The notes beneath the pieces were generated by a model. It did no database searches and was not told where the DNA came from. It saw nothing but the letters and a program-made list of their open reading frames with translations. This document shows, piece by piece, positions 19,004 through 27,799 of a DNA stretch of 64,000 nt. The stretch spans positions 4,271,501 to 4,335,500 of the forward strand of contig NZ_CP065511.1 of assembly GCF_022811925.1 (NCBI RefSeq), written 5' to 3'. Source of the stretch: Cytobacillus oceanisediminis (GTDB taxonomy: Bacteria; Bacillota; Bacilli; Bacillales; Cytobacillaceae). A program made the translations under genes and the position numbers. Within the stretch, counting starts at the first letter, position 1. Each line of letters opens with the position of its first letter.

Positions 19004-19519
19004 CTACATTAGTAAAATGATTAAGAGCAATCCGGATAAAAACCCCAAACTCTTGACCATTCTCTCGTATTTCACTTGTCTGTCATGTGCATCTGCTTCT
19101 TCACGTTCCAGGTGGGAAAGGGTCAGCATGATCTGCTTTTGCTGGGAAAGACGGTCATGTCTTCCAAGTGTTTCGCCAAATTGCTTCATGATCTCGAATT
19201 CCCCTTGTTTAAAAGCCGTCATTTTCCATATTTCCTTCAAACTTTCTTCCCAGGCGTCCTTAACGGTCGTCTCGGAATCAGTCAATTTCTTTGCAAAGGA
19301 TTCAAAGAACCAGGATAACGGCTTGGAAAGCTGGGCAGAAAGTCTTCTGGCTGCTTCATGAAGAGGCGTATGGCCATACATAATTTCAGCCTCCAGCGAC
19401 TGCAGGGCCGATTTAAGCTGGCGAAGCTGGCGCGGCCTTTCGGTCAGATGCCTCGAAGCTTCAAATCCTGCCCACGTTGTAGCAATGATGATCAAAACAG
19501 CTCCAATAACCTTCATCAT
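19004..19519 (-). CDS. spoIIIAB: Stage III sporulation protein AB
   Basis: 171 residues, as in B. subtilis. It has an N-terminal hydrophobic helix (VIGAVLIIIATTWAGFEA), a soluble helical body (RPRQLRQLKSALQSLEAEI) and a C-terminal hydrophobic segment (SLGFLSGLLLIILLM). The fold resembles the type II secretion F-protein cytoplasmic domain. It begins immediately after the spoIIIAA stop. Confidence 0.95.
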   Translation of the reverse strand: MMKVIGAVLIIIATTWAGFEASRHLTERPRQLRQLKSALQSLEAEIMYGHTPLHEAARRLSAQLSKPLSWFFESFAKKLTDSETTVKDAWEESLKEIWKMTAFKQGEFEIMKQFGETLGRHDRLSQQKQIMLTLSHLEREEADAHDRQVKYERMVKSLGFLSGLLLIILLM

Positions 19520-20443
19520 TTACATCACGCCCGCTTTATACGGGTATCCCGCACCGTCTGAGTTTCTAATGCACACAATGCTGCCTGGCCCTTCTTTCCT
19601 GCTCAGTTCAATAAATCGCTGAAAAATGCCCATTTCCAGTATGGCTTGTAAAGTGGGGCGCTTCTTAATTTCTTCCAGAGAATTTCCATGTGTAGTCATA
19701 ATCAGCTTTATTCCGGCATTTACAGCCTCCATTATGGCCTCTGCATCTTCATGCCTGCCAATTTCATCAACAACCAGAACCTCGGGGCTCATGGAACGAA
19801 TCATCATCATCATGCCTTCAGCTTTTGGACAGGCATCCAGGACATCAATTCTATTCCCAAATGTCATTTGCGGGATTCCGTTCACACATCCTGCTATTTC
19901 GGAGCGTTCATCCACAATCCCGACCTTGCTGGCAGGAAAGTCACGATTGGGATCACCAGATGAAATGATTCTTGCAATGTCTCGCAGCAAGGTGGTTTTA
20001 CCAGTCTGCGGCGGACCAATAATCATGGTATGCAGCCACCCATCCCTGTAAATTCTGGGAATCAAATTCTGGGCAATGCCGATTTTCTCCCTGGCAATTC
20101 TAATGTTAAAAGAGGAAATATCCCTGATTGCCTTAACCTTTCCTTGTTCAAGAATGACCTTTCCAGCAAGTCCCACCCTATGGCCGCCTTCAATCGTGAT
20201 ATATCCTCTTTTCAGTTCTTCCTCCAGTGTGTAAATAGAAAAATGGCTTATTTTATTCAGCAAATGCATGGCATCCTCTGACTCAACTATATAAGGGAGA
20301 TAATGCGGTACTCCCCTTGCTGTCAGCTCAATGGGCCTGGAAATGCGGACCCTGATTTCCTCCAGATCCTTTAAGATTTGCGGAGGGATTCTCTGTATTT
20401 GTTCGGCAATTTTTTTCGGCAAAAAGGCTATAATCGTTTCCAT
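19520..20443 (-). CDS. spoIIIAA: Stage III sporulation protein AA, secretion-type ATPase
   Basis: First gene of the operon: a cytoplasmic ATPase related to secretion ATPases, thought to power the A-Q complex. P-loop GPPQTGKTTLLRD, Walker B VLVVDEIGRHEDAEAI, and an arginine-rich segment between them. The open frame reaches 20542, but METIIAFLP at 20443, six bases after GGAGGA, gives 307 residues, equal to B. subtilis. A sigma-E promoter lies about 50 bases upstream. Confidence 0.96.
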   Translation of the reverse strand: METIIAFLPKKIAEQIQRIPPQILKDLEEIRVRISRPIELTARGVPHYLPYIVESEDAMHLLNKISHFSIYTLEEELKRGYITIEGGHRVGLAGKVILEQGKVKAIRDISSFNIRIAREKIGIAQNLIPRIYRDGWLHTMIIGPPQTGKTTLLRDIARIISSGDPNRDFPASKVGIVDERSEIAGCVNGIPQMTFGNRIDVLDACPKAEGMMMMIRSMSPEVLVVDEIGRHEDAEAIMEAVNAGIKLIMTTHGNSLEEIKKRPTLQAILEMGIFQRFIELSRKEGPGSIVCIRNSDGAGYPYKAGVM

Positions 20444-20494
20444 GTCTGCTCCTCCATTCATAATCTGATTTCGGACTAGCTTCTCATTATTTAA

Positions 20495-20523
20495 AATGTA
20501 TGCCTGAGGCAAAACAATATGAC
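20495..20523 (-). promoter_or_regulatory. Sigma-E promoter of the spoIIIA operon
   Basis: Minus strand: GTCATATT (20516-20523), 13-base spacer, CATACATT (20495-20502). Both elements match the sigma-E consensus with the right spacing. spoIIIA is a known sigma-E (mother-cell) operon. Confidence 0.88.
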
Positions 20524-20634
20524 TTAGATTTGCAAGCTTCACATTTATTTAGGACAAGCTTTTCGCTGAGTAAAAAAAATCTTTTCTCCAAAAAATAATC
20601 CAATAAGAACGTTGATAAAGGCTGGTGTCAATTT

Positions 20635-22017
20635 ATGAAAGCTAAATGCATTTACATTATGGTTATTTTTCATATTTTAGTCCTTGGCTTCTTCCCTGCA
20701 GAAGGAATGGCTCATCAGGGAAATACTAAAGGACCGCAAAATGTCATTCTGATGATTGGGGATGGAATGGGAATAGGCCAGATTGAGATTGCAAGAAAAC
20801 TGGAATATGGAAAGGATGGGCGGCTGTTCCTGGAATCTCTCCCTCACACGGCATTGGTGCATACCGAATCTGCCAATAATTTTGTTACAGACTCAGCTGC
20901 CGGTGGCACTGCACTTGCAATTGGAATAAAAACGAATAATGAGATGATCGGAGTCACTCCTGATGGGAAGGAAACAGACAGCATTCTTGATTTATTCAAG
21001 AAAAACGGAAAAAAGGCGGGGGTTATCTCTACCAATACAGTTACAGATGCAACACCTGCCGCCTTTACAGCAAGTGTTTCAAACAGATGGTCTGGACAGG
21101 AGGAAATTGCACGCCAGCAGCTGAATAATGAGGTGGACGTGTTAATGGGAGGCGGGAGAGCCTATTTCAGCCCGGAAAAGCAAGGCGGGAAGGATTTAAT
21201 TAAGGAGGCCAGGATGAAAGGGTATGACTATGCAAGCAATCGGGATGAAATGCAGAAAGCAAAAGGGGAAAAGCTTCTCGGATTGTTCAATAATGGATAT
21301 ATGAACTTTAAACTGGACCGTCCTCTAAAAAACAGCAAAGAACCAAGCTTAAAAGAAATGACTGAAAAAGCGATCAGTGTACTCTCAAAAGGAAAACAGG
21401 GATTTTTTCTTATGGCTGAAGGCGCAAGGATTGACCATGCTTCACACGCAGGCGATATTACAAGCATCTGGAAAGAAACCATTGAATTTGATGAAGCTGT
21501 CAAATATGCGGTTGAATGGGCAAAAAAGGACAAAGAGACACTGGTTTTGGTTGCCGCTGATCATGAAACTATGGGTATATCAGCATCAGAGCCGCTGGAT
21601 ATACAGCAGTTAAAAGAAATCAAGGCGACCCCGCAGTATATGGTCAGCCAATTTGCTAGAGATGAAAATAGGGACACTTATCGGTCAGAAAGCGTGAAGG
21701 ATGTTTTAAAAAAGTATGCAAACATTGATTTAACCGAGCAGGAAATTGAAGAATTTAATGGCAAGCTGATGAAAACAGACAGCCAGGTTTATCCTCAATA
21801 TTTAGCAGCATGGGAAATAGGCAGCCTGATTGCAGAAAAATATCATGGAGGAATTTTAACGAATAAAGTAAGATCTCTCAGCTCAACCGGCGGACATACA
21901 GGCAATATGATTCCTTTATTTGCATATGGCATTGGGAGCGAAACTTTTACAGGAGTGATGGAGAATACAGATATACCAAAGAGAATTGCGCGGCTGATGA
22001 ATTACAGCTGGGATTAA
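20635..22017 (+). CDS. Alkaline phosphatase (PhoA/PhoB family)
   Basis: Secreted phosphomonoesterase, 460 residues. It has a hydrophobic signal segment (about 7-25). Metal and catalytic motifs seen are IGDGMGIGQIE (D43), VTDSAAGG with the nucleophilic Ser near 87, EGARIDHASHAGD, AADHETMG, and STGGHTGNMIP. These place it in the alkaline phosphatase family used for phosphate scavenging. It is divergent from spoIIIAA; no clear PhoP direct repeats were seen in the short upstream region, so its control is open. B. subtilis does not have it at this locus. Confidence 0.93.
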   Translation: MKAKCIYIMVIFHILVLGFFPAEGMAHQGNTKGPQNVILMIGDGMGIGQIEIARKLEYGKDGRLFLESLPHTALVHTESANNFVTDSAAGGTALAIGIKTNNEMIGVTPDGKETDSILDLFKKNGKKAGVISTNTVTDATPAAFTASVSNRWSGQEEIARQQLNNEVDVLMGGGRAYFSPEKQGGKDLIKEARMKGYDYASNRDEMQKAKGEKLLGLFNNGYMNFKLDRPLKNSKEPSLKEMTEKAISVLSKGKQGFFLMAEGARIDHASHAGDITSIWKETIEFDEAVKYAVEWAKKDKETLVLVAADHETMGISASEPLDIQQLKEIKATPQYMVSQFARDENRDTYRSESVKDVLKKYANIDLTEQEIEEFNGKLMKTDSQVYPQYLAAWEIGSLIAEKYHGGILTNKVRSLSSTGGHTGNMIPLFAYGIGSETFTGVMENTDIPKRIARLMNYSWD

Positions 22018-22091
22018 TAATGTACGCATTTTCTCTCTTTCTCCCGCGTAATTCTAGAAAGATACCTCAATGAAAGCGGGGAATGAAATCC

Positions 22092-22778
22092 ATGTATTAT
22101 TACCAGCCCTTTGTCCGCAATTCTGTGCAAACAGGAAGCCATTCCAGATCAAAGCCAAATATTTTAAAGGTTTCAGGTGAGGGGAAGCTAGCTGTACAGC
22201 CTGACCAGGCTAACATAAAGCTGGGAGTTTTAACAGAAGACCAGGAGCTTCAGAAAGCACAGGAACAGAATGCAGATGCCATTTCAAGTGTCAAAAAGGC
22301 TCTTAATGCTATTGGAATAACAGATAAGCAGATTCAAACGTCCGATTTCACCATTTTTCCGCAGTATGATTTTGTGGATGGCAAGCAAATTTTCCGCGGG
22401 TACAGGGTTGAGCATATACTAGGCATTACTGTCGATGAGATAGAAAATACGGGACTTGTTGTGGATACAGCAGTGGATAACGGTGCAAACACTGTCAGAG
22501 GAATTCATTTTGAAGCTGAAAACCAGTCGGAATTGTACCAGCAGGCATTAAGTCTGGCCGTTATGGATGCTTACAAAAAGGCAGAAACAATTGCCTCTGC
22601 ACTAAGAGTACAATTAATCAGCACCCCGGTATCGGTTGCGGAAGGAACTTTAGGCATAGAGCAGCCTGTTTCGTTTCAATCCTCCACTTTTGTTAAAAGT
22701 GCCGTCAGCACGCCTATCCAGCCCGGAACTATAGACATAGAAAGCCAAATCACGGCAGAGTTCACATATTATAGCTAG
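22092..22778 (+). CDS. SIMPL domain (DUF541) protein
   Basis: The domain (about 25-225) is recognised by ILKVSGEGKLAVQPDQANIKLGV near the start and the repeating alpha-beta layout with YKKAETIASAL. No signal peptide or membrane segment is seen, unlike many periplasmic or surface SIMPL proteins. The ATG at 22092 (MYYYQPFVRN) is typical of Bacillus members; one three codons earlier is possible. It lies 74 bases after the phosphatase, same strand. Function of the family is poorly defined. Confidence 0.85.
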   Translation: MYYYQPFVRNSVQTGSHSRSKPNILKVSGEGKLAVQPDQANIKLGVLTEDQELQKAQEQNADAISSVKKALNAIGITDKQIQTSDFTIFPQYDFVDGKQIFRGYRVEHILGITVDEIENTGLVVDTAVDNGANTVRGIHFEAENQSELYQQALSLAVMDAYKKAETIASALRVQLISTPVSVAEGTLGIEQPVSFQSSTFVKSAVSTPIQPGTIDIESQITAEFTYYS

Positions 22779-22863
22779 AAGATCTTCGTATTATAATCAT
22801 GAGGAAAAAGCTAATACTAATAATGTTTCACTGAGTAACTTCCCAGAGAAATGAGGTTTTAGG

Positions 22864-23031
22864 ATGAATGAGAACTTAGGTGAATTTTTAAAATACCAGA
22901 AAAAAGGCGACAGGGCTTATCTTGGCGGAACACGCGATAACAGAAATGCTACTGCATCTGACCCTGATTATAATAATCGCAATGATACTGACATATCCCC
23001 CGGAGCTGAAGGCAGGAAATATAAAGGATAA
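22864..23031 (+). CDS. Small uncharacterised protein (55 residues)
   Basis: ATG at 22864 with GAGG about ten bases upstream. The product is hydrophilic and charged, rich in Asn, Asp, Gly, Lys and Arg, begins MNENLGEFLKYQKKGDRAY and ends GRKYKG. There is no membrane segment and no cysteine. A terminator begins at the stop codon, which supports a real gene end. I do not recognise the family. Its low hydrophobicity would suit a disordered or nucleic-acid-associated peptide, but that is guesswork. Confidence 0.6.
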   Translation: MNENLGEFLKYQKKGDRAYLGGTRDNRNATASDPDYNNRNDTDISPGAEGRKYKG

Positions 23032-23061
23032 AAAAAAATCCCGAGAGATCGGGATTTTTTT
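23031..23061. terminator. Bidirectional terminator between the 55-residue gene and efp
   Basis: AAAATCCCGA, GAGA loop, TCGGGATTTT flanked by A on one side and T on the other, so it can work for both converging genes. Confidence 0.9.
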
Positions 23062-23067
23062 ATCAAA

Positions 23068-23625
23068 TTATGCACGTGACACGTATGAACCATCAGTTGT
23101 ATTGATAATCAGCTTATCTCCTTCATTAACAAAGAAAGGAACTTGTACAGTCAGGCCTGTTTCAAGTGTAGCAGGTTTCGTTCCGCCGGAAGCAGTATCC
23201 CCTTTAATGCCTGGTTCTGTTTCAGTCACTGTAAGCTCAACAGAGTTAGGAAGCTCGATTCCAAGAGACTCTCCCTGGTAAAGCATAATAGCAACTTCCA
23301 TGTTTTCTTTTAAAAACTTTAATTCATACTCAATTGTTGATGCAGGCAGCTCGATTTGCTCATAAGACTCATTGTCCATGAAAACATGCTGATCGCCATT
23401 TGCATAAAGGTATTGCATTTTGCGGTTATCGATTTGTGCCTTCCCTACTTTTTCACCTGCACGAAAGGTTTTTTCCTGAATAGCACCTGTGCGAAGGTTA
23501 CGCAATTTGGAACGTACAAATGCCGCTCCTTTTCCCGGTTTAACGTGCTGGAAATCCATTACACGCCAAATGCCGTTATCAACTTCAATCGTCAATCCCG
23601 TACGAAAATCGTTTACAGAAATCAT
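23068..23625 (-). CDS. efp: Elongation factor P
   Basis: Relieves ribosome stalling at polyproline stretches. 185 residues in three beta domains: a KOW-like N domain with [15 protein letters not shown] and two OB domains, ending with DGSYVSRA. The conserved Lys at the tip of domain I (K32) is present; in B. subtilis this residue carries 5-aminopentanol. It is just downstream of yqhT on the minus strand. Confidence 0.98.
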   Translation of the reverse strand: MISVNDFRTGLTIEVDNGIWRVMDFQHVKPGKGAAFVRSKLRNLRTGAIQEKTFRAGEKVGKAQIDNRKMQYLYANGDQHVFMDNESYEQIELPASTIEYELKFLKENMEVAIMLYQGESLGIELPNSVELTVTETEPGIKGDTASGGTKPATLETGLTVQVPFFVNEGDKLIINTTDGSYVSRA

Positions 23626-23650
23626 GAGTTTGTCCTCCTAATGTGTACAA

Positions 23651-24712
23651 TTAAAGAATAATCAATTCTTTAGTAGAATGAGTAAGCGTTTCATTGTGAT
23701 CCTTTGTAATGACTGTATCATCCTCAATGCGGACACCGCCGAGGCCCGGTATGTAAATGCCCGGCTCCACCGTTACAACCATTCCAGGTTCAAGTATAAC
23801 ATCAGACTTAAATGACAATGCAGGCCCTTCATGCACTTCAAGCCCGATGCCATGTCCGGTAGAATGGCCAAAATATTCGCCATAGCCTTTACCAGAAATA
23901 TAATCACGGGTTAAGGCATCTGCTTCTTTTCCGCTCATTCCCGGTTTGATGCCTTCCATCCCCCGCTCCTGAGCTTCTTGCACAATTGTATAGATTTCTT
24001 TCAGCTTATCTTCAGGTTCTCCAACAGCAACCGTACGGGTAATATCTGAAACATAGCCCTTATAATAAGCGCCGAAGTCCAGTGTGACAAAATCACCTTT
24101 TTCAATAACTTTATCACTGGCTACTCCATGCGGAAGAGCAGAACGGTATCCGGATGCTACGATAATATCAAACGATGATGAAACTGCACCCGCTTTTCTC
24201 ATAAAGAATTCTAATTCATTGGAAACTTCCAATTCAGTAATTCCTGGCCGAATGACATCAAGAATATGTTTAAACGCAGCATCTGCAATGTCAGCTGCCA
24301 CTTTTATTATCTTAATCTCTGAATCGGTCTTTATCAAGCGTAACTTTTCAATTGTGTCAGAAACAGGGACAAGCTCAGAGTTAACAGCTTTTCCATAGGC
24401 TTTATAGGATGAAAAAGTTAGATGATTCTCTTCAAAGCCAAGCTTTTTGATCCCAAGCTGTTCAGCCTGTTTGGCAACTTCTTCTGGAATTGCACCAGTA
24501 TGCTTCAAAATTTCATACCCTTCACACTGTTTAGCTGCCTGTTCTGTGTAGCGGAAATCGGTTATGAAGAGTGCTTTATCCGCACTGATTAATACCACGC
24601 CGGATGAACCGGTAAAACCAGTCATATAACGGCGGTTGAAACTGCTGGTAATCAGCATTCCATCTATCCCATACTCTGTAAAGCGTGCGCGTAATTTTTG
24701 TATTTTTTCCAT
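23651..24712 (-). CDS. yqhT: M24 aminopeptidase P family protein YqhT
   Basis: Predicted Xaa-Pro aminopeptidase (353 residues). It has an N-terminal creatinase-like domain and a C-terminal pita-bread metallopeptidase. The five metal ligands are in LDFGAYYKGYVSDITRT, GHSTGHGIGLEVHE, EPGIYIPG and GVRIEDD. It is next to efp, as in many Firmicutes, which fits a role in handling proline-containing peptides. One base separates it from aroQ. Confidence 0.94.
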   Translation of the reverse strand: MEKIQKLRARFTEYGIDGMLITSSFNRRYMTGFTGSSGVVLISADKALFITDFRYTEQAAKQCEGYEILKHTGAIPEEVAKQAEQLGIKKLGFEENHLTFSSYKAYGKAVNSELVPVSDTIEKLRLIKTDSEIKIIKVAADIADAAFKHILDVIRPGITELEVSNELEFFMRKAGAVSSSFDIIVASGYRSALPHGVASDKVIEKGDFVTLDFGAYYKGYVSDITRTVAVGEPEDKLKEIYTIVQEAQERGMEGIKPGMSGKEADALTRDYISGKGYGEYFGHSTGHGIGLEVHEGPALSFKSDVILEPGMVVTVEPGIYIPGLGGVRIEDDTVITKDHNETLTHSTKELIIL

Positions 24713-24713
24713 C

Positions 24714-25160
24714 TTATCCTCTCCCCTTTTGAAAATCCATTAATGCATGAAAAGCCAGTTCATACCCTTTAAAGCCCAGACCAACTATTTGGCCCATTGC
24801 AGCAGGTGCAATAACAGAAGTATGCCTGAATTCTTCCCTGGCATGAACATTTGAAATATGTACTTCGATCAAAGGAACCTGGATTCCTGCAACAGCATCC
24901 CTGATCGCATAACTATAATGGGTAAATGCGCCGGGATTGAAAATAATACCCTGTGTGCCATCTTCATTGGCGAGGTGAAGCTTGTCAATGAGTTCCCCTT
25001 CATGATTTGACTGAAAACAGGTCACTTCTGTCTCAAATGAAGCACCCAATGCTTTCATATTTTGCTCCAGCTGATCAAGCGTTTCTTTTCCATAAACACC
25101 TGGTTCCCTTTTGCCGAGCAGGTTTAAATTCGGCCCATTTAACAGGAGTATTTTCCCCAT
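24714..25160 (-). CDS. aroQ: Type II 3-dehydroquinate dehydratase
   Basis: Third step of the shikimate pathway. 148 residues with [19 protein letters not shown], the [14 protein letters not shown] segment, [15 protein letters not shown] and [15 protein letters not shown], all type II signatures. The ATG at 25160 lies six bases after GGGGG; an in-frame TTG two codons earlier overlaps this spacing. aroK, another shikimate gene, lies about 16 kb away in the window. Confidence 0.97.
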   Translation of the reverse strand: MGKILLLNGPNLNLLGKREPGVYGKETLDQLEQNMKALGASFETEVTCFQSNHEGELIDKLHLANEDGTQGIIFNPGAFTHYSYAIRDAVAGIQVPLIEVHISNVHAREEFRHTSVIAPAAMGQIVGLGFKGYELAFHALMDFQKGRG

Positions 25161-25369
25161 GTTCAACCCCCTTTTACATAGTTGCTGACGGGCCTCTCTT
25201 TCTATTCAAGTCTTATCCTGACAGCATCGAAAAAGAATGCCCATTAAGAACATTCTATCATAAAGCTAAATTTCATACAGTTCTGATGTATAGCGCTTTT
25301 CGCAAAATTCTTCATTACTTAACAGCAATCATGCACAAAGATTTAACATTCGCCATTATGCTTTGTTCA

Positions 25370-25900
25370 TCAAGTTAAATCCGGATCTGTCCGGGCCTTT
25401 TTTTCATCTTCAGTCTTGCCTCGTATTTCTTGAGCTTCATATGAAATGGAATACCCTACAAATACGCCAAATAATATATAGAAACAGATCGATGTGATAA
25501 TTGTATTCCGCTCAAGATCCCAAAACGGGCTGATTCCAGGGAAGATTGGGTTGAGTATAAAAAATACAAGTAAAAAAAGGGCAACTCCATAGCCAGCCCC
25601 CACGAAAATACTTTGAAATTTCCGCAGCGCTGCATAATAAATTAAGGCCGCCACAATTGATATTGCCCCAATAAGGAGAATTGAGATCAGAGTTCCCAGC
25701 CAGCCCTCTTTCCAGGCCCCAATCGTCCAGGGTTCGAGAATGACATTAGGGCGAATTTCGGTAAAATTAAACACGTAAGCCAGATAGGCCAGGCCGCTCC
25801 AAAGAATGCCTCCAACCAGTCCGGTAATGACCACCATTGCCATAAAAGACATTGGTTTTTCCCTTTGATCCTGTTCCAAGCGCTCTTTTTCTTCTGCCAC
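25370..25900 (-). CDS. yqhR: YqhR membrane protein (FigP-like)
   Basis: 176 residues with a charged N terminus, four predicted membrane helices (about 20-42, 63-85, 95-118, 130-150) and a charged tail. It starts with GTG after GGAGG. In B. subtilis YqhR has been renamed FigP, a partner of SpoVAF in an ion channel that amplifies spore germination. A SpoVAF-type gene also lies in this window at 54.4-55.9 kb. Confidence 0.85.
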   Translation of the reverse strand: MAEEKERLEQDQREKPMSFMAMVVITGLVGGILWSGLAYLAYVFNFTEIRPNVILEPWTIGAWKEGWLGTLISILLIGAISIVAALIYYAALRKFQSIFVGAGYGVALFLLVFFILNPIFPGISPFWDLERNTIITSICFYILFGVFVGYSISYEAQEIRGKTEDEKKARTDPDLT

Positions 25901-26350
25901 TTTGCGCCACCTCCTTTTCCTATTATGTCCACACGCATTTATTCCATTGCATCAGATTTAAAATAAATGCAGATTGGATTAATCCATCCGGCAAAGATCG
26001 TTCATATTTTTTATATATTTTCCTGTTGTATAGAGGTTTTATGAGATTTTAGGTCGAATAAAATAATAATGATACAGTCCTTTGATTTTGTGCTTATTTG
26101 AGGTAAAGTGAGTTCCGGGACTGGTGTGCACAGCATAAATTTAAGTATAAGCAACATGCGGGATACTCTTTGGTAAATATGCAGCTATTCCTGATACTTA
26201 TTAAAAGTTAATAATCTGCTGTTTAAATTGTAAAGAAATAGGAAAAGAAAAATATGAAGACAACTTTCATTAATTATTTCGATAAACTTTAGCTTATATA
26301 GTTTAAAAGCTTATAAAATTGCTCATCATGCTTTTAGGGAGGTGGCTTTC
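25901..26350. other. Long intergenic region between divergent yqhR and yqhP
   Basis: 450 bp, AT-rich, with no open frame worth calling and no hairpin of note. It must hold the promoters of both neighbours. A perfect CATAATA (sigma-G -10 type) lies just upstream of the yqhR ribosome site but has no properly spaced -35. Confidence 0.4.
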
Positions 26351-26728
26351 TTGAAAAAACCATTTGCATTTTATATTGTCTCCGGGCTCATTATGCTAGC
26401 TGTCATCGGAGTTGCCGTCAGCCTGATCTCAAATCCTGCCGGTTTTTTGCAGAGAATAGCTGTCATTGTCATCATTGGTGCTGTTGTATACTTTCTTTTT
26501 CAGCGCTTTAACAGATCTAGTCCCTCAAAGCGGGAGCAGCGAGCTTTTATAAAGGCAGCCAAAAAATCAAAAAGGCGCTTTAACAATAAAGAAACGGGCT
26601 CAACCAATGGAAGAAAGGCTTCTGTAGGTTCCCTTACTTCAATTAAAAAGTCTAAGAAAAAATCTTCACCACACTTGACAGTCATAGAAGGCAAAAAAGG
26701 CAAAAAGAAAAATCGAGCCTCCCTTTAA
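26351..26728 (+). CDS. yqhP: SA1362/YqhP family membrane protein
   Basis: 125 residues: two adjacent membrane helices (about 5-27 and 32-50), then a very basic Lys/Arg/Ser-rich tail of about 70 residues. The TTG start lies eight bases after GGAGG; a GTG inside the ribosome site is the alternative. Family and position match B. subtilis yqhP. Function unknown; the basic tail may touch phospholipid or nucleic acid. Confidence 0.85.
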   Translation: MKKPFAFYIVSGLIMLAVIGVAVSLISNPAGFLQRIAVIVIIGAVVYFLFQRFNRSSPSKREQRAFIKAAKKSKRRFNNKETGSTNGRKASVGSLTSIKKSKKKSSPHLTVIEGKKGKKKNRASL

Positions 26729-26744
26729 TTCGGGCTCGATTTTT
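26709..26744. terminator. Bidirectional terminator between yqhP and yqhO
   Basis: AAAATCGAGCC pairs with GGGCTCGATTTT. The yqhP stop codon is in the loop region. It serves both converging genes. Confidence 0.88.
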
Positions 26745-26809
26745 TATTTTTATATGATAAGTCCTGAATTCTGGGGGAACCTTCCAGATCGAGCTCATGG
26801 CTTTTCTAA

Positions 26810-27694
26810 TTAATAGCTCCATGATGAAAAAAATTGCTCCGCACATTGCCTGCCGTGCTCCAGAAGGTCTTTTTTCTTCTGCTCGGTTATATCAAATTCC
26901 GCAGTCAGTACGCCATCCGTTGGAATGAAAATAATATTTTGTGCATGTTTTCTCGAGATGTATCTTGCATCATGCGCGTCCTTCATCGTTTCAAAAAGCG
27001 CCGCATACATTTGTATGGCGTTGTCGATTTTTTTCGGCGGCCGTTCGCTTAGATTATGGCTTAACTTTATCCCGAGCACAGGCCTTGTCTTTTTCACATT
27101 TTCCTTATCAAATAGCCACATGGGAAAATTGCTTAGTACCCCTCCATCCACGATGACATTTGTGCTGCTGTAGCCATTCAGCTTGACCGGCTCAAAAAAA
27201 TACGGGAGGCTGCAGCTCATCCTGATAGCTTTTGCTACCGGAAATGAAGCTGAATCAATGCCATAATGCACAAGGTCATCAGGCAATACAACCAGCCTTC
27301 CATTTGTCAGGTCGGACGCTATGACTCTCAGCGATTGCGGCGGCAAATCAGAAAATGTTCTAATCCCCCTGTCAGCCAGCTTCTGAGCCATCCAGCTTTC
27401 CAGCTCCGACCCTTTATATAATCCCAGACGCCAATACAGATTAAGCCATTTTCCGACTGCAAAGGGGATGAATGTTTTTCTTTCATCAAGAAGCTTTTTG
27501 ACTTCAAATTCATCGACGAGCTGATATATTTCCTCACTTGTATAATTGGCTGCAATTAAAGCAGCCACAATGGACCCTGCACTTGTTCCAGCAACCCGTT
27601 TGAATCGAAATCCCCTTTTATGGACTGCTTCATATGCCCCGATTAAGGCAAATCCTTTGATGCCTCCTCCTGAAAAAACACCATCTATATACAT
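26810..27694 (-). CDS. yqhO: Patatin-like phospholipase YqhO
   Basis: Predicted serine acyl hydrolase. It has the oxyanion glycine loop FSGGGIKGFA (about 6-15), the nucleophile elbow GTSAG (about 37-41) and the catalytic Asp in VDGGVLSNFP, forming the Ser-Asp dyad. 294 residues from the ATG at 27694, eight bases after AGGAG. No signal peptide, so probably intracellular. Substrate unknown. Confidence 0.92.
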   Translation of the reverse strand: MYIDGVFSGGGIKGFALIGAYEAVHKRGFRFKRVAGTSAGSIVAALIAANYTSEEIYQLVDEFEVKKLLDERKTFIPFAVGKWLNLYWRLGLYKGSELESWMAQKLADRGIRTFSDLPPQSLRVIASDLTNGRLVVLPDDLVHYGIDSASFPVAKAIRMSCSLPYFFEPVKLNGYSSTNVIVDGGVLSNFPMWLFDKENVKKTRPVLGIKLSHNLSERPPKKIDNAIQMYAALFETMKDAHDARYISRKHAQNIIFIPTDGVLTAEFDITEQKKKDLLEHGRQCAEQFFSSWSY

Positions 27695-27799
27695 GAAAGC
27701 CACTCCTGTCGATGTACTTGCTCATAGAGGAACTCTTACTTATACATCTTTAATCAGGAGTTTTTTAAAATAGTACGGCTGACAAGCAGAATTTCATAA

